From Microcaldota archaeon (GTDB taxonomy: Archaea > Micrarchaeota > Micrarchaeia > Anstonellales > Bilamarchaeaceae): a DNA stretch of 64,000 bases. The notes under the pieces were generated by a model that saw only the letters and a program-made list of their open reading frames with translations, was not told where the DNA came from and did not search any database. How positions within the stretch are numbered: the first letter of the stretch is position 1; the number at the start of each line of letters is the position of its first letter. This document shows positions 25,605 to 34,028 of the stretch, one piece after another. Position numbers and translations under genes: made by a program. Location of the stretch: the NCBI GenBank assembly GCA_016212525.1, contig JACRGD010000005.1:252071-316070 (forward strand), written 5' to 3'.

Positions 25605-26879
25605 ATGATTGACATACGTTTAGTTAGAGAAAACATCGTACTTGTTGAACAAGCGCTCATAAACCGTAATTCTTCGCCAGAAGTCATGAATGTTCTTTCC
25701 AACATAAAACAGCTCGATTCCAAATGGAGGACTGTAAAAAAAGAAGAAGAACTTCTCCGTGCCGAAAGAAATAAATTAAGTCTTGCCATCAATGATAAAA
25801 AGAAAAAAGGCGAAAATACTGATACCGAAATCAAACGTTCTGGTGAAGTCGCTGCAAGAATCAAACAAATCACTGTCGAAACAGGTGATTTTGAAGCCCA
25901 GATCAAAGGTGAATTGTTGGGTATTCCCAATATCCCCGATGCCTCTGTTCCTATCGGTTCGGATGAAACCCACAACCCCGAGGTTCGAAAATGGGGTGCT
26001 CCAAAGAAACATTCTCCCGATGTTCTAGATCATCATGCTTGGGGTGAGGCAAGCAAATTAATCGATTTCGAGCGTGGAGTCAAGCTTGCAGGTCATCGAT
26101 TTACGGTTACCTATGGTCAGATCGCCAAACTAGAGCGTGCATTGATCAATTTCATGCTTTCTGAACATGTCAAAAAAGGATATCTGGAAGTTGCTCCTCC
26201 CTATTTAGTTAATTCAAAATCCATGACCGGGACTGGTCAATTGCCTAAATTTCGGGAAGATCTCTATTCAACTCAGGATGATTTATGGATGATTCCAACT
26301 GCAGAAGTTCCATTAACTAATCTTTACGCTGATGAGGTGCTTGATGAATCTTCGCTCCCGCGTAAGATTACTGCCTACACTCCCTGCTTTAGAAAGGAGG
26401 CAGGTTCTTATGGTAAGGACATTCGTGGCCTAATTAGACAACATCAATTTAGCAAAGTCGAATTGGTAAAATTTTCCAAACCAGAAAACAGCTTCAACGA
26501 ACTGGAATCTCTTCTTGGCGATGCCGAACATATCCTCAGGTTACTCGAGCTTCCTTATCGCGTAATTGCTCTTTGTACTGGCGATATGGGCTTTGGAAGC
26601 GCAAAAACATATGATATTGAAGTCTGGGTTCCATCTCAGGACAAGTATCGTGAAATTTCTTCATGTTCGAATTTCACCGATTTCCAGGCCAGGCGTGCAA
26701 ATATACGCTATAGAGCTGCAAATGGAGAAACTAAATTCGTTCATACTCTCAATGGTAGTGGCCTTGCAGTCGGTCGAACGATGGTTGCGATTCTCGAAAA
26801 TTACCAGGAAGATAAGAAAACCGTAGTTATGCCTCAGGTTCTACGGGAATTTATGGGTTGTGAAACTATTGATTTTTAA
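25605..26879 (+). CDS. serS: Seryl-tRNA synthetase
   Basis: Class II synthetase charging tRNA-Ser. The N-terminal tRNA-binding coiled-coil arm spans residues about 30-100 (rich in Lys/Glu). Class II motif 2 is FRKEAGSYGKDIRGLIRQHQ and motif 3 is GSGLAVGRTMVAILEN. 424 residues, the common bacterial/archaeal form, not the rare methanogen type. No ribosome binding site; an AT-rich TATA-like stretch about 28 bases before the ATG suggests a leaderless message. Confidence 0.96.
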   Translation: MIDIRLVRENIVLVEQALINRNSSPEVMNVLSNIKQLDSKWRTVKKEEELLRAERNKLSLAINDKKKKGENTDTEIKRSGEVAARIKQITVETGDFEAQIKGELLGIPNIPDASVPIGSDETHNPEVRKWGAPKKHSPDVLDHHAWGEASKLIDFERGVKLAGHRFTVTYGQIAKLERALINFMLSEHVKKGYLEVAPPYLVNSKSMTGTGQLPKFREDLYSTQDDLWMIPTAEVPLTNLYADEVLDESSLPRKITAYTPCFRKEAGSYGKDIRGLIRQHQFSKVELVKFSKPENSFNELESLLGDAEHILRLLELPYRVIALCTGDMGFGSAKTYDIEVWVPSQDKYREISSCSNFTDFQARRANIRYRAANGETKFVHTLNGSGLAVGRTMVAILENYQEDKKTVVMPQVLREFMGCETIDF

Positions 26880-26912
26880 TTCTGGTCTTCTCATCCTTTC
26901 TTGGTGAACTTT

Positions 26913-27356
26913 GTGTGTGATTGGAAAAAACTCGCTATTTTTACTGTTTTGATGGTTATTGTTGCTCAAGTAGTACATGTAGTTGAAGCACTTTTGACTA
27001 TGAATTATTATCTTGATCCAGTCTATTTCCAAGTTTGGAGTAAAGTTATGATGCCAACTGCTGGTCCGCCACCATCCTCATTTTATTTGATTTCACTATT
27101 ATTCGCAGTGATAACTTGGGTTTTCTTCGGAATCGTTTATGAAAAACTCTCAGGTGCACTTACTGAAAAAGACGCATTAAAAAAAGGCGTACTGTTTGGC
27201 GGTCTGATGTATCTGGTTGCGGGCATTCCAATGATTCTTGTAATGTATCTTTTAGTCAACGTTCCAGTTGGAATTCTTATTGCCTGGGCGATTTCAGCTC
27301 TTGTACTTGATTTGATTGCTGGAATTATGGCAGCAAAAATTTACGGGGGAAAGTAA
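26913..27356 (+). CDS. Hypothetical four-helix membrane protein
   Basis: About 147 residues with four membrane helices (first after CDWKK; second near FYLISLLFAVITWVFFGIVY; third GVLFGGLMYLVAGIPMILVM; fourth VGILIAWAISALVLDLIAGI). I chose the GTG at 26913 because GGTGA at 26903-26907 is then correctly spaced; longer frames use TTG 26901 or GTG 26904. Family not recognised. Lies 34 bases after serS and 33 before the methyltransferase gene. Confidence 0.6.
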   Translation: MCDWKKLAIFTVLMVIVAQVVHVVEALLTMNYYLDPVYFQVWSKVMMPTAGPPPSSFYLISLLFAVITWVFFGIVYEKLSGALTEKDALKKGVLFGGLMYLVAGIPMILVMYLLVNVPVGILIAWAISALVLDLIAGIMAAKIYGGK

Positions 27357-27389
27357 CGTCATTATTTTTATTTCGGAGCTAGTTTAGTC

Positions 27390-28133
27390 ATGCCAAAACG
27401 TGAGTCAAAAGTGATTTATTTATGCAAAAGTTCTGATGGTTCTATTACCTACACCTACGATGATCAGTTCATTTATGCCCAGGCCAAAGACGGAATTCGT
27501 CGTCTGGATCTGTTCGACAAACACTATTACAAACTTCGTGTCTTTGATGGTGTTCCTGTTCTTGAAATCGATGGTCTGCGGATGCAGCTCGTTCGCGATT
27601 TCGAAACTCCTCTTGACTACGCAAAAGAAGTCATCAAAGAATTAAAAATTCCAAAATCCGGTTCTTTTTCTGTTCTAGATACCTGCATGGGTCTTGGCTA
27701 TACTGCTTCAGAAGCTTCGCGTCAAAGCGGTGTAAAAACTGTAACTACTTGCGAATTTTCCGATGCCGTTCTTACTCTTGCAAAATGGAATCCCTTTAGT
27801 TCCCAACTATTCAAGCTAAATGGAAAAATCAAAGTCTTATGTGGCGATAGTTTTGACTTGATTAAAGATTTTGAATCAAATTCCTTCGATTTTGTGATCC
27901 ATGATCCGCCCCGAATTTCCCATGCTCCTCAGCTCTATTCAATTGAATTTTATGAGCAGCTCTATCGCGTCTCTAAACCAGGTGCCCATCTTTTTCATTA
28001 TGTGGGTTCGGTTGGAAAAGCACGCGGAAAAGACATCTCTTCACATACTATGTCTAATCTGAGATCTGCCGACTTCGTTTCCATGATCTATGTTCCAAGG
28101 CTTCAGGGAATTTTATTTAAAAAGCCCAAGTGA
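27390..28133 (+). CDS. Class I SAM-dependent methyltransferase, archaeal (COG2521-like)
   Basis: 247 residues. A Rossmann-like methyltransferase core: motif I VLDTCMGLGYTASEA (about residues 89-103), acidic residue in TCEFSDAVL, and catalytic-type motif DFVIHDPPR. HDPPR recalls N-methyltransferases acting on RNA or protein amines. The N-terminal 80 residues form a separate beta-rich part. The gene overlaps nothing, but the ABC transporter ATPase starts 14 bases downstream. The target is unknown. Confidence 0.7.
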   Translation: MPKRESKVIYLCKSSDGSITYTYDDQFIYAQAKDGIRRLDLFDKHYYKLRVFDGVPVLEIDGLRMQLVRDFETPLDYAKEVIKELKIPKSGSFSVLDTCMGLGYTASEASRQSGVKTVTTCEFSDAVLTLAKWNPFSSQLFKLNGKIKVLCGDSFDLIKDFESNSFDFVIHDPPRISHAPQLYSIEFYEQLYRVSKPGAHLFHYVGSVGKARGKDISSHTMSNLRSADFVSMIYVPRLQGILFKKPK

Positions 28134-28146
28134 GATGATTTATCTA

Positions 28147-29073
28147 ATGTCCATAATTTCCGTTTCCCATCTAAGCAAGACTTTTACTGAAAGAAACAAC
28201 CTCATAACTGCTCTTGATGATGTGAGTCTTGAAATCCAGGAGGGTCAGATTTTTGGTATTTTGGGTCCAAACGGTGCGGGCAAAACGACTCTCATCAGTA
28301 CGATCTGCGGTTTAATTGAACCGGATACTGGAAAAATAGAATTGCTAGGTTTAGAACTCCAATCCAATCTAAAGGAACTAAAATCCCAAATAAATGTTGT
28401 TTCTGGTTTCACTGGTATTCTCTATACTCTTAATGTAAGGCAGGCTCTCAATTACTACTCTTATCTATATGGTATCTCAAATAACTCCAAAAAAATTAAC
28501 GAACTTATCTCCTTAGTTGGTCTTGATGGTTATGAAACTAACTCTGCTGATAACCTGTCTTCCGGAAACAAGCAAAAGTTTCTTATTGCTCGTGCCTTGC
28601 TTAATGACCCAAAGCTGATTTTTCTTGATGAACCCACTGTCGGACTAGATGTCGAAGCCGCAATCAATATTCGCCAGTTAATCATTGGGCTAAAATCCAT
28701 GGGAAAGACAATCATACTAACTACTCATAATATGACTGAAGCAGAATCTCTCTGCGACTCTATTGCAATCATAAACAAAGGCAAGATAATCGAAATAGGA
28801 ACTCCGGATGAGCTTCGCAAAAAATTTGAGGTTCCTGTTTCTTTTGAATTGGAATCTGATGCTGTTGATGAACTTGCAGCTTCATTTTCCTCAATCCCCA
28901 ACGCGTCGATTCAGAAGTCTTTAGGCGGTCTTAAAATTCAGTTTCCCAAATCCCAGCTTTCCTCGTTCCTCTCTTCACTTTCAAAAAAATCCCATCTAAT
29001 AACTTCTTTTCGTTCGATCGATAGTCCTTTTGACGATGTCTTTTTGAATATTATTCGGGGTGCAAACCAATGA
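28147..29073 (+). CDS. ABC transporter ATP-binding protein
   Basis: 308 residues. Walker A GPNGAGKTT (about 41-49), signature LSSGNKQKFLIARAL (LSSGN variant), Walker B LIFLDEPTVGLD and H-loop TTHNMTEAE are all present. The C-terminal 80 residues form the extra domain seen in ABC-2 exporter ATPases. I start at 28147; ATG 28135 is possible. It overlaps the permease gene by 4 bases, so the two make one exporter. Substrate is unknown; drug, lipid or polysaccharide export are the usual roles. Confidence 0.9.
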   Translation: MSIISVSHLSKTFTERNNLITALDDVSLEIQEGQIFGILGPNGAGKTTLISTICGLIEPDTGKIELLGLELQSNLKELKSQINVVSGFTGILYTLNVRQALNYYSYLYGISNNSKKINELISLVGLDGYETNSADNLSSGNKQKFLIARALLNDPKLIFLDEPTVGLDVEAAINIRQLIIGLKSMGKTIILTTHNMTEAESLCDSIAIINKGKIIEIGTPDELRKKFEVPVSFELESDAVDELAASFSSIPNASIQKSLGGLKIQFPKSQLSSFLSSLSKKSHLITSFRSIDSPFDDVFLNIIRGANQ

Positions 29074-29846
29074 ATTCCTTTTTCGTTCGTATCTACTCAC
29101 AACTCTACAAAAATCTCCTTGGCCTTCTAAAGAACAATTTCCGTCTAAGTGATGTTCTGCTCTGGCCTCTTTTGTATCTCTTTACTCTGAGTTTTTTCTC
29201 ATCTTATGTGGGCATCAAAAAAGACTATTTTGATGTTATTATTTTGGGTATGATGGGCTGGCGTGCAGTTTATTTTATGTCTCAGGAGTTAGTTGCCTCG
29301 TATATGGAAGATCATTGGTCCAAATCGCTGGCCTTTTTGCACATCTCTCCACTTTCTCGTTTGGAATTTGCTCTAAGTTCGTCTCTTTCAGGTTTTTCTA
29401 AAGTTGTTTTTGTTCTATCTCTATATCTCTTGGTAACTGGTTTTCTCTACTCATTTTCCATAGTCCATCTGGACCTATTTCTATTAGGTATGTTTTTCTT
29501 GATTTTTTTGGGCTTTAGTTTTGGTCTCATAATTTTAGGGATAACTTATCTGGCAAAAGAATCTGCGTTTAATATTTCATTTCTCCTTCCAGATTTTGTT
29601 GTTCTTATGTCTGGCGTCTACTTCTCTGTCGATTCGGTGTTTCCATCTTTCGTTCTTCCATTTATCAAACTTCTTCCGACAACTCAGGCTTTTAATGTAT
29701 TAAAATCTGCTTCAGACGTCTCTTTCTCCTATGATCTGACTTATCTTTTTGTTTCGTCGATTGTTTTCTTTTTCCTGTGCGAGCGAATTAATTTCTACCT
29801 CTATAATAAGGCCCGCAAACAAGGAAAATTGGGTCGTTTTGGTTAG
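29070..29846 (+). CDS. ABC-2 type transporter permease
   Basis: 258 residues with about six membrane helices. Overlaps the ATPase gene by 4 bases. The ABC-2 membrane domain pattern includes FSGLIILGITYLAKE-like text (read here as FGLIILGITYLAKESAFN), followed by a helix and PFIKLLPTTQAFN near the C-terminus. Ends in a basic cytoplasmic tail. Forms a dimeric exporter with the upstream ATPase. Confidence 0.82.
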   Translation: MNSFFVRIYSQLYKNLLGLLKNNFRLSDVLLWPLLYLFTLSFFSSYVGIKKDYFDVIILGMMGWRAVYFMSQELVASYMEDHWSKSLAFLHISPLSRLEFALSSSLSGFSKVVFVLSLYLLVTGFLYSFSIVHLDLFLLGMFFLIFLGFSFGLIILGITYLAKESAFNISFLLPDFVVLMSGVYFSVDSVFPSFVLPFIKLLPTTQAFNVLKSASDVSFSYDLTYLFVSSIVFFFLCERINFYLYNKARKQGKLGRFG

Positions 29847-29892
29847 CAAACCTTTTTATTTCTCTAATTCCTTTGTTATTAAGGTGTAATTT

Positions 29893-30063
29893 TTGAAAAA
29901 CATGGTTGAAATCTGTGCTAATTGCGGCCTGGTTGTCAAAGAAAAACTCGAAGATTTTAAATGCCTCTCATGCGGTTGTGAAGTTGGTGTTGTACTTCCT
30001 CGAGAAACGTTTCTCTCAATGGTTAAGTCCGGTCTTGCCAAAAAAGCAGATGGTCTGTCCTAA
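29893..30063 (+). CDS. Small zinc-ribbon protein
   Basis: 56 residues from a TTG start at 29893 with AGGTG 6 bases ahead; the ATG at 29902 is an alternative. Two CxxC pairs (ICANCGLV and KCLSCGCE) form a zinc ribbon. The tail (FLSMVKSGLAKKADGLS) is a short helix. Likely a nucleic-acid- or protein-binding adaptor; role unknown. Confidence 0.6.
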   Translation: MKNMVEICANCGLVVKEKLEDFKCLSCGCEVGVVLPRETFLSMVKSGLAKKADGLS

Positions 30064-30100
30064 TTTGTTTTGTGTCTTTTTGTCAACTAAAATTTGTAAA

Positions 30101-30110
30101 GATATATAAA
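30101..30110 (+). promoter_or_regulatory. TATA box of the 30.1 kb zinc-ribbon gene
   Basis: GATATATAAA is centred about 26 bases before the ATG at 30132, and no ribosome binding site is present, so the message should be leaderless. Confidence 0.6.
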
Positions 30111-30131
30111 CTTCGTTTGTCTGTTTGCCTT

Positions 30132-30542
30132 ATGGATAGTGAAGATACGATCGAGGTTTGTGGTGGCTGCGGAAAACTCCCTCGCCAGAGCGAACATGAT
30201 TATCTTGGTATCTTTTCATGTCCACGTTGCGGTCACAATTCAAAACTCATCCTATCCTCTTCGATTTATCATGAAACTGTTTCAGGTCTTGAAGCTCGTT
30301 TTCAGGAAATTCAGAACCGAGCCCGTCTGACCTCTACTATTTCTGCATCTGCAGATGTGTTAGATCTTCATAACTCAAAATCAGCTCGTGCGTCTTCCCG
30401 ATCTACCAAAGCTGCATCTAAAAAATCAGCCACTACTTCAAAATCTTCTTCTGATCAGATGTCTAAGACACGTACTAATCTTAAATTATCTAAATCCAAA
30501 CCCCCACGCAATAACAAATCTAAGAAGTCAAGAAAAAGATGA
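30132..30542 (+). CDS. Zinc-ribbon protein with Lys/Ser-rich disordered tail
   Basis: 136 residues. The N-terminal 40 residues hold a zinc ribbon (EVCGGCGKLP, then FSCPRCGHN). After a short helix (ETVSGLEARFQEIQNRA) the last 70 residues are almost only Ser, Lys, Ala, Thr and Arg, a strongly basic disordered tail typical of nucleic-acid-binding proteins. The ATG at 30132 is preferred over a longer upstream frame because of the TATA box spacing. Function unknown. Confidence 0.6.
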   Translation: MDSEDTIEVCGGCGKLPRQSEHDYLGIFSCPRCGHNSKLILSSSIYHETVSGLEARFQEIQNRARLTSTISASADVLDLHNSKSARASSRSTKAASKKSATTSKSSSDQMSKTRTNLKLSKSKPPRNNKSKKSRKR

Positions 30543-30617
30543 GTTTTTTTGACCTAGAGGATTCTTTTTTGACTTTTTGTGATATTTATTTATATTTTAT
30601 GTATCAAATTCAAATCA

Positions 30618-31457
30618 ATGGCAAATTTTGTGCGGGTTACTTCTTACGTTCCTGGTCAGTCAAGGCGAAAATTTGTACTGCTTGTTCAGCATGATGGCGA
30701 TGGCCGCGACATTTTATCCAGGCATCCCAACATTGCATCTGAGCTAAACACGCCCCGGAATTTTTTTGATCGCTACCTGCTTATTGAACGGGATGTAGGT
30801 ACTAGCGAACTGGCTCATGCTATCGCAGCTAAACTGCACTCTGATGCAATAGTCGTTGAATGTACTCTTCCCCGCGGTCTAGTGGATCCGAATCGCTCAT
30901 CTGCGCATGCATTGCCATCTGTTTTGAACCTTGATCCAAATCATCCCCTCGCGAAAATTCTTCTTGATGCTCACACTCAGGCCATCCAAGAAATTCAAAG
31001 AGTATTGCGAGAAGCCGATCCAGTTCTTTATCTCGATGTACACTCAATGTCTCCTTATTCTTTAGATCCACGCAAAGCTCCTGCTGCTGGTTTTAGTTCT
31101 ATCGCCCGGCATGTTACTGGTTGGTTAAGTTTTCAGGGTGCTCCACGCTCTGTTGATATAATTACCAGCACTCCTGAAAGTGAGGTTCTTGCAGACCTAA
31201 GATTAGCTACTGTCATCGAGTCTGCATTTTCCGGTCTTGGAATATCGACCATTCGAAACTATCCGTTCTGTGCCATTAATCAAATAACCGGAACTCAGTA
31301 CCTAAGGACCCACCCGGGACTGGCAGTTGACGTTCCAAAAACCCATCTTACTTCCGGTGATGCTTTGGATCAACTAAAAGTTGATTTTGATAAGATTGAT
31401 CTACTCGCTTCCGCGATTGCAGATCGTCTCAATGTACTCCTCGCGTCTCTGGTATGA
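30618..31457 (+). CDS. N-formylglutamate amidohydrolase-like protein
   Basis: 279 residues. The pattern LVQHDGDGRDI, ERDVGTSELA, RGLVDPNR and LYLDVHSMSPYS is that of the N-formylglutamate amidohydrolase (HutG-like/DUF-type) zinc hydrolase family; His and Asp/Glu in these blocks are probable metal ligands. No histidine-degradation genes are nearby, so the real substrate may be another N-acyl compound or a peptide. Start ATG at 30618 with an AT-rich TATA-like stretch (30584-30599) about 25 bases ahead, suggesting a leaderless transcript. Confidence 0.65.
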   Translation: MANFVRVTSYVPGQSRRKFVLLVQHDGDGRDILSRHPNIASELNTPRNFFDRYLLIERDVGTSELAHAIAAKLHSDAIVVECTLPRGLVDPNRSSAHALPSVLNLDPNHPLAKILLDAHTQAIQEIQRVLREADPVLYLDVHSMSPYSLDPRKAPAAGFSSIARHVTGWLSFQGAPRSVDIITSTPESEVLADLRLATVIESAFSGLGISTIRNYPFCAINQITGTQYLRTHPGLAVDVPKTHLTSGDALDQLKVDFDKIDLLASAIADRLNVLLASLV

Positions 31458-31506
31458 CTTGTTTTCCTGGCGATGATTTAATAAATTCAAATGCCTATTT
31501 TTATCT

Positions 31507-31872
31507 ATGAAAAATAAAACTTCCAAAAAAGTTGTCCTGCCTTCTCTAAATAATTCAAAATTCGATCTCTCTCCCCTAGAATATATTGAGAGAAAACGTG
31601 CTGAGTTACTTCCTCCCTCGTTTTCTGCTCCAACCTCTGCACGTGTTTTATTGCCTCAACTTTTAGATTCTTCTTTAGGGAACTCCCAAATTGTCGAGCT
31701 GTTCTCGCTAGAAATGAAGAAGTCCTTGCCTTCTTTAGATCCTCGTTCTGCATCTGGCCTCACTGCCGTTTCTAAAGCTCCAGATAAACCAGCACCAACT
31801 CTTTTGATTTCTGCTCCATATTTTGAGCGATACTCTGCTCTTAGAAAAAAATCCGTTAAATCATCTAAATAG
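31507..31872 (+). CDS. Hypothetical protein, Ser/Leu/Pro-rich
   Basis: 121 residues, no cysteine, no membrane helix. A basic start (MKNKTSKKVVLP), a short helical segment (SPLEYIERKRAELLP), then Ser/Leu/Ala/Pro-rich text and a basic end (LRKKSVKSSK). Family not recognised. An AT-rich TATA-like element about 25 bases before the ATG supports transcription. Codon use resembles its neighbours. Confidence 0.45.
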   Translation: MKNKTSKKVVLPSLNNSKFDLSPLEYIERKRAELLPPSFSAPTSARVLLPQLLDSSLGNSQIVELFSLEMKKSLPSLDPRSASGLTAVSKAPDKPAPTLLISAPYFERYSALRKKSVKSSK

Positions 31873-32000
31873 TTCTTTAGGCCGTTCTTTTTCTATTTTT
31901 TAATGCATTTCACGTCTTAATTTCTTCTTTTCGGATTCTCTATTCGTGTTCTATTTGCGTGTAATCTGGTTCTTTAAACCCATAAGCTCAAAATAGATAC

Positions 32001-32010
32001 CTCTATATAC
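32001..32010 (+). promoter_or_regulatory. TATA box of the HNH-like gene
   Basis: CTCTATATAC lies about 27 bases before the ATG at 32033; no ribosome binding site, so probably leaderless. Confidence 0.5.
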
Positions 32011-32032
32011 AAGTTCTGACACTATCTTGTAT

Positions 32033-32569
32033 ATGAAAAAACTCTATCCTACATTTGCAGATTCACATAACTATCGTGGAACTACCCAAAATCTACATCG
32101 TTTGACTAATCTTGAGTCTGATGCTCTTAGGGCTTCCATACTTGAGCGAGATAAATACACCTGTGCCTATTGTGGCTTTGCCGCTAAAGAATGGCAGACT
32201 ATAACTTACCTTAATGGAAATCCAGGCGACAATACTAAAAGCAATTTGGTTACTACTTGTCCGATGTGCAGTCTTGTACTTAACACTCCTTTAGGCTGCC
32301 AGATCGAGGGTATTGTAGAACTTTATGAAAAATCTGACTATACTCAAAACGAGATCGTACAGATGACTCGAAAACTTCGCTCTGAAGGTAAAACCGATGA
32401 TCAGATTCGAAGGACTTTGGGCTTACAAATTAAGGTTCCCTATAAAATGAATAAGGAATATCTAAAGGGCCTCTATGCATTTGTCAGTTCCTGGAAGGGT
32501 TCTTGGGGTCAGGTTGAAGAAGCTTTGGCTTATGGATATGCTCATGGAAATAAATCAAGTAAAAATTAA
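32033..32569 (+). CDS. HNH-fold zinc protein lacking the catalytic histidine
   Basis: 178 residues. Residues about 35-85 have the treble-clef layout of HNH nucleases: RDKYTCAYCGF, a central strand, then NTKSNLVTTCPMCSLVLN. The four zinc cysteines are intact, and the NL.T.C..C half is normal. The central His of the family's DH pair is replaced by Thr-Tyr (TITYLNGNPGD), so nuclease activity is doubtful. The C-terminal half is helical (EIVQMTRKLRSEGKTDDQIR). Possibly a binding protein derived from HNH nucleases. ATG at 32033; probably leaderless. Confidence 0.6.
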   Translation: MKKLYPTFADSHNYRGTTQNLHRLTNLESDALRASILERDKYTCAYCGFAAKEWQTITYLNGNPGDNTKSNLVTTCPMCSLVLNTPLGCQIEGIVELYEKSDYTQNEIVQMTRKLRSEGKTDDQIRRTLGLQIKVPYKMNKEYLKGLYAFVSSWKGSWGQVEEALAYGYAHGNKSSKN

Positions 32570-32606
32570 TTTCTTGAGCTGTGATCTGATTAGACTCGGA
32601 TCCAGA

Positions 32607-33035
32607 TCATATTTTTTGCCCAATGAATCTGCCGATGATGGTAATTATAAATGCCATTATCGATCCTATGGCAAGAAGAACTAATATAACGAACAATCCT
32701 CCTAAAAACGCGATTATTTCATATCCTTCAATGCTGCCCCAAAGAAGTGCACTGATAAATACATTTATTCCTGATATGGTCAAGCCTACTGTTCCTGGGA
32801 TCAGCCATAAAACTATCCCGGTAAGTCCAGAATCGACTAGTGAAAGTTTATTTTTAGCCGAATTATATCCAGTCCATAAAAGGCAACCTCCTAAAATAAC
32901 AAAAACAAGGATCCACCAAACTGCTATTATTGCTGTATTTTGCATCGAATTAATGAGTATGCCAACACAAGTCAATGCAATCAAGATGGTTAATGGTATT
33001 CTTATTCTATTCACCATTTTTATAATGTCAATCAT
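32607..33035 (-). CDS. Hypothetical four-helix membrane protein
   Basis: 142 residues, about four membrane helices (near residues 11-30, 35-55, 72-95 and 105-135). The third is preceded by SLVDSGLTGIVLWLIPGTVG. Ends GRFIGQKI. Family unknown. Alone between the convergent HNH-like gene and the divergent SdpI-like gene. Confidence 0.5.
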   Translation of the reverse strand: MIDIIKMVNRIRIPLTILIALTCVGILINSMQNTAIIAVWWILVFVILGGCLLWTGYNSAKNKLSLVDSGLTGIVLWLIPGTVGLTISGINVFISALLWGSIEGYEIIAFLGGLFVILVLLAIGSIMAFIITIIGRFIGQKI

Positions 33036-33169
33036 GATAAATTCACCTGCTTGGGATTTTTAGCTCTATTGCTCGCACGAGCTTTGGCATTTTTGATTGT
33101 TAATTTTCTTTCTTTATTTTACTCTAAACTATTTAGATTGCTTAAGATTATTTTGGAATTTCTCGGGAA

Positions 33170-33265
33170 ATGAATGGTCGTTCGCCTCGAGTCGGACAAT
33201 ATCGAATTTGTTATGACTCATTTGAAGATAAAAAATATGATGATTTTTTTCGTTGGTGGTTCTAA
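33170..33265 (+). CDS. Possible 31-residue micro-ORF
   Basis: ATG at 33170 to TAA at 33263, product beginning MNGRSPRVGQYRICYDSFED and ending in an aromatic run DDFFRWWF. It is the only notable content of the 275 bases between two membrane-protein genes. The aromatic end is unlike random AT-rich sequence, but nothing else supports it. Confidence 0.2.
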   Translation: MNGRSPRVGQYRICYDSFEDKKYDDFFRWWF

Positions 33266-33310
33266 TTAATAAATCCGGTACGAGTTAGTTTACTGGCGTG
33301 CGGTCATATT

Positions 33311-33952
33311 ATGGAAATCGAACTCAAACTAAGTATTCTCTTAATTATGTTTTCCTTACTTCTGGGGACTTATGCATGCTGGTCCTTTCCCGAAATCATT
33401 GCTTCTCATTGGGGACTTTCGGGTGAATCAAATGGTTATTTACCTCGGATTTTTGGTGCATTTCTTCTCCCCCTAATCATGATTCTGATATTTGTGCTGT
33501 TTCTCGGCCTGCCTAGACTCGACCCTCTTCGAGCCAATATTGAGGCTTTTAAGACCTCTTATCATCGTTTTGTATTCGTACTTACCTCGTTTCTTTTTCT
33601 TGTTTACTTGCAGACCATTCTTTGGAATTTGGGAACTAAAATTAGCTTCACTCTAACTATGCCCATTTTGCTTGGTGGTCTTTTCTTTTACTCTGGTGTG
33701 TTGTTGGAAAAAACAAAACGAAACTGGTTCATTGGGATAAGGACGCCCTGGACACTTTCTAGCAATGAAGTGTGGGACAAAACGCACCAGTTCGGAAGTA
33801 AGGTATTCAAGATTGCCGGGGTTTTGATGTTGTTTGCTCTAGTTATTCCAGCATATTCGTTTTTCATCATCGTTGGGGTGGCATTGGTTGCTGCTTTAGG
33901 GACTGTGATCTATTCCTATGTTGCTTATGCTGAATTAAGAAAAAAGGCATAG
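33311..33952 (+). CDS. SdpI/DUF1648 family membrane protein
   Basis: 213 residues, about six membrane helices. The N-terminal DUF1648 segment ends SHWGLSGESNGYLPR, and the C-terminal SdpI domain has NWFIGIRTPWTLSSNEVWDK, the family signature. In Bacillus, SdpI gives immunity to a secreted killing factor and acts as a signalling partner; here the role is unknown and no toxin gene is adjacent. Confidence 0.82.
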   Translation: MEIELKLSILLIMFSLLLGTYACWSFPEIIASHWGLSGESNGYLPRIFGAFLLPLIMILIFVLFLGLPRLDPLRANIEAFKTSYHRFVFVLTSFLFLVYLQTILWNLGTKISFTLTMPILLGGLFFYSGVLLEKTKRNWFIGIRTPWTLSSNEVWDKTHQFGSKVFKIAGVLMLFALVIPAYSFFIIVGVALVAALGTVIYSYVAYAELRKKA

Positions 33953-34028
33953 TAAAACCGAATGAATTTATTAGTTATAAAAAACCAAACAATGTGGGTT
34001 TAAAAACAGTTTAAACATAATATTTCCT

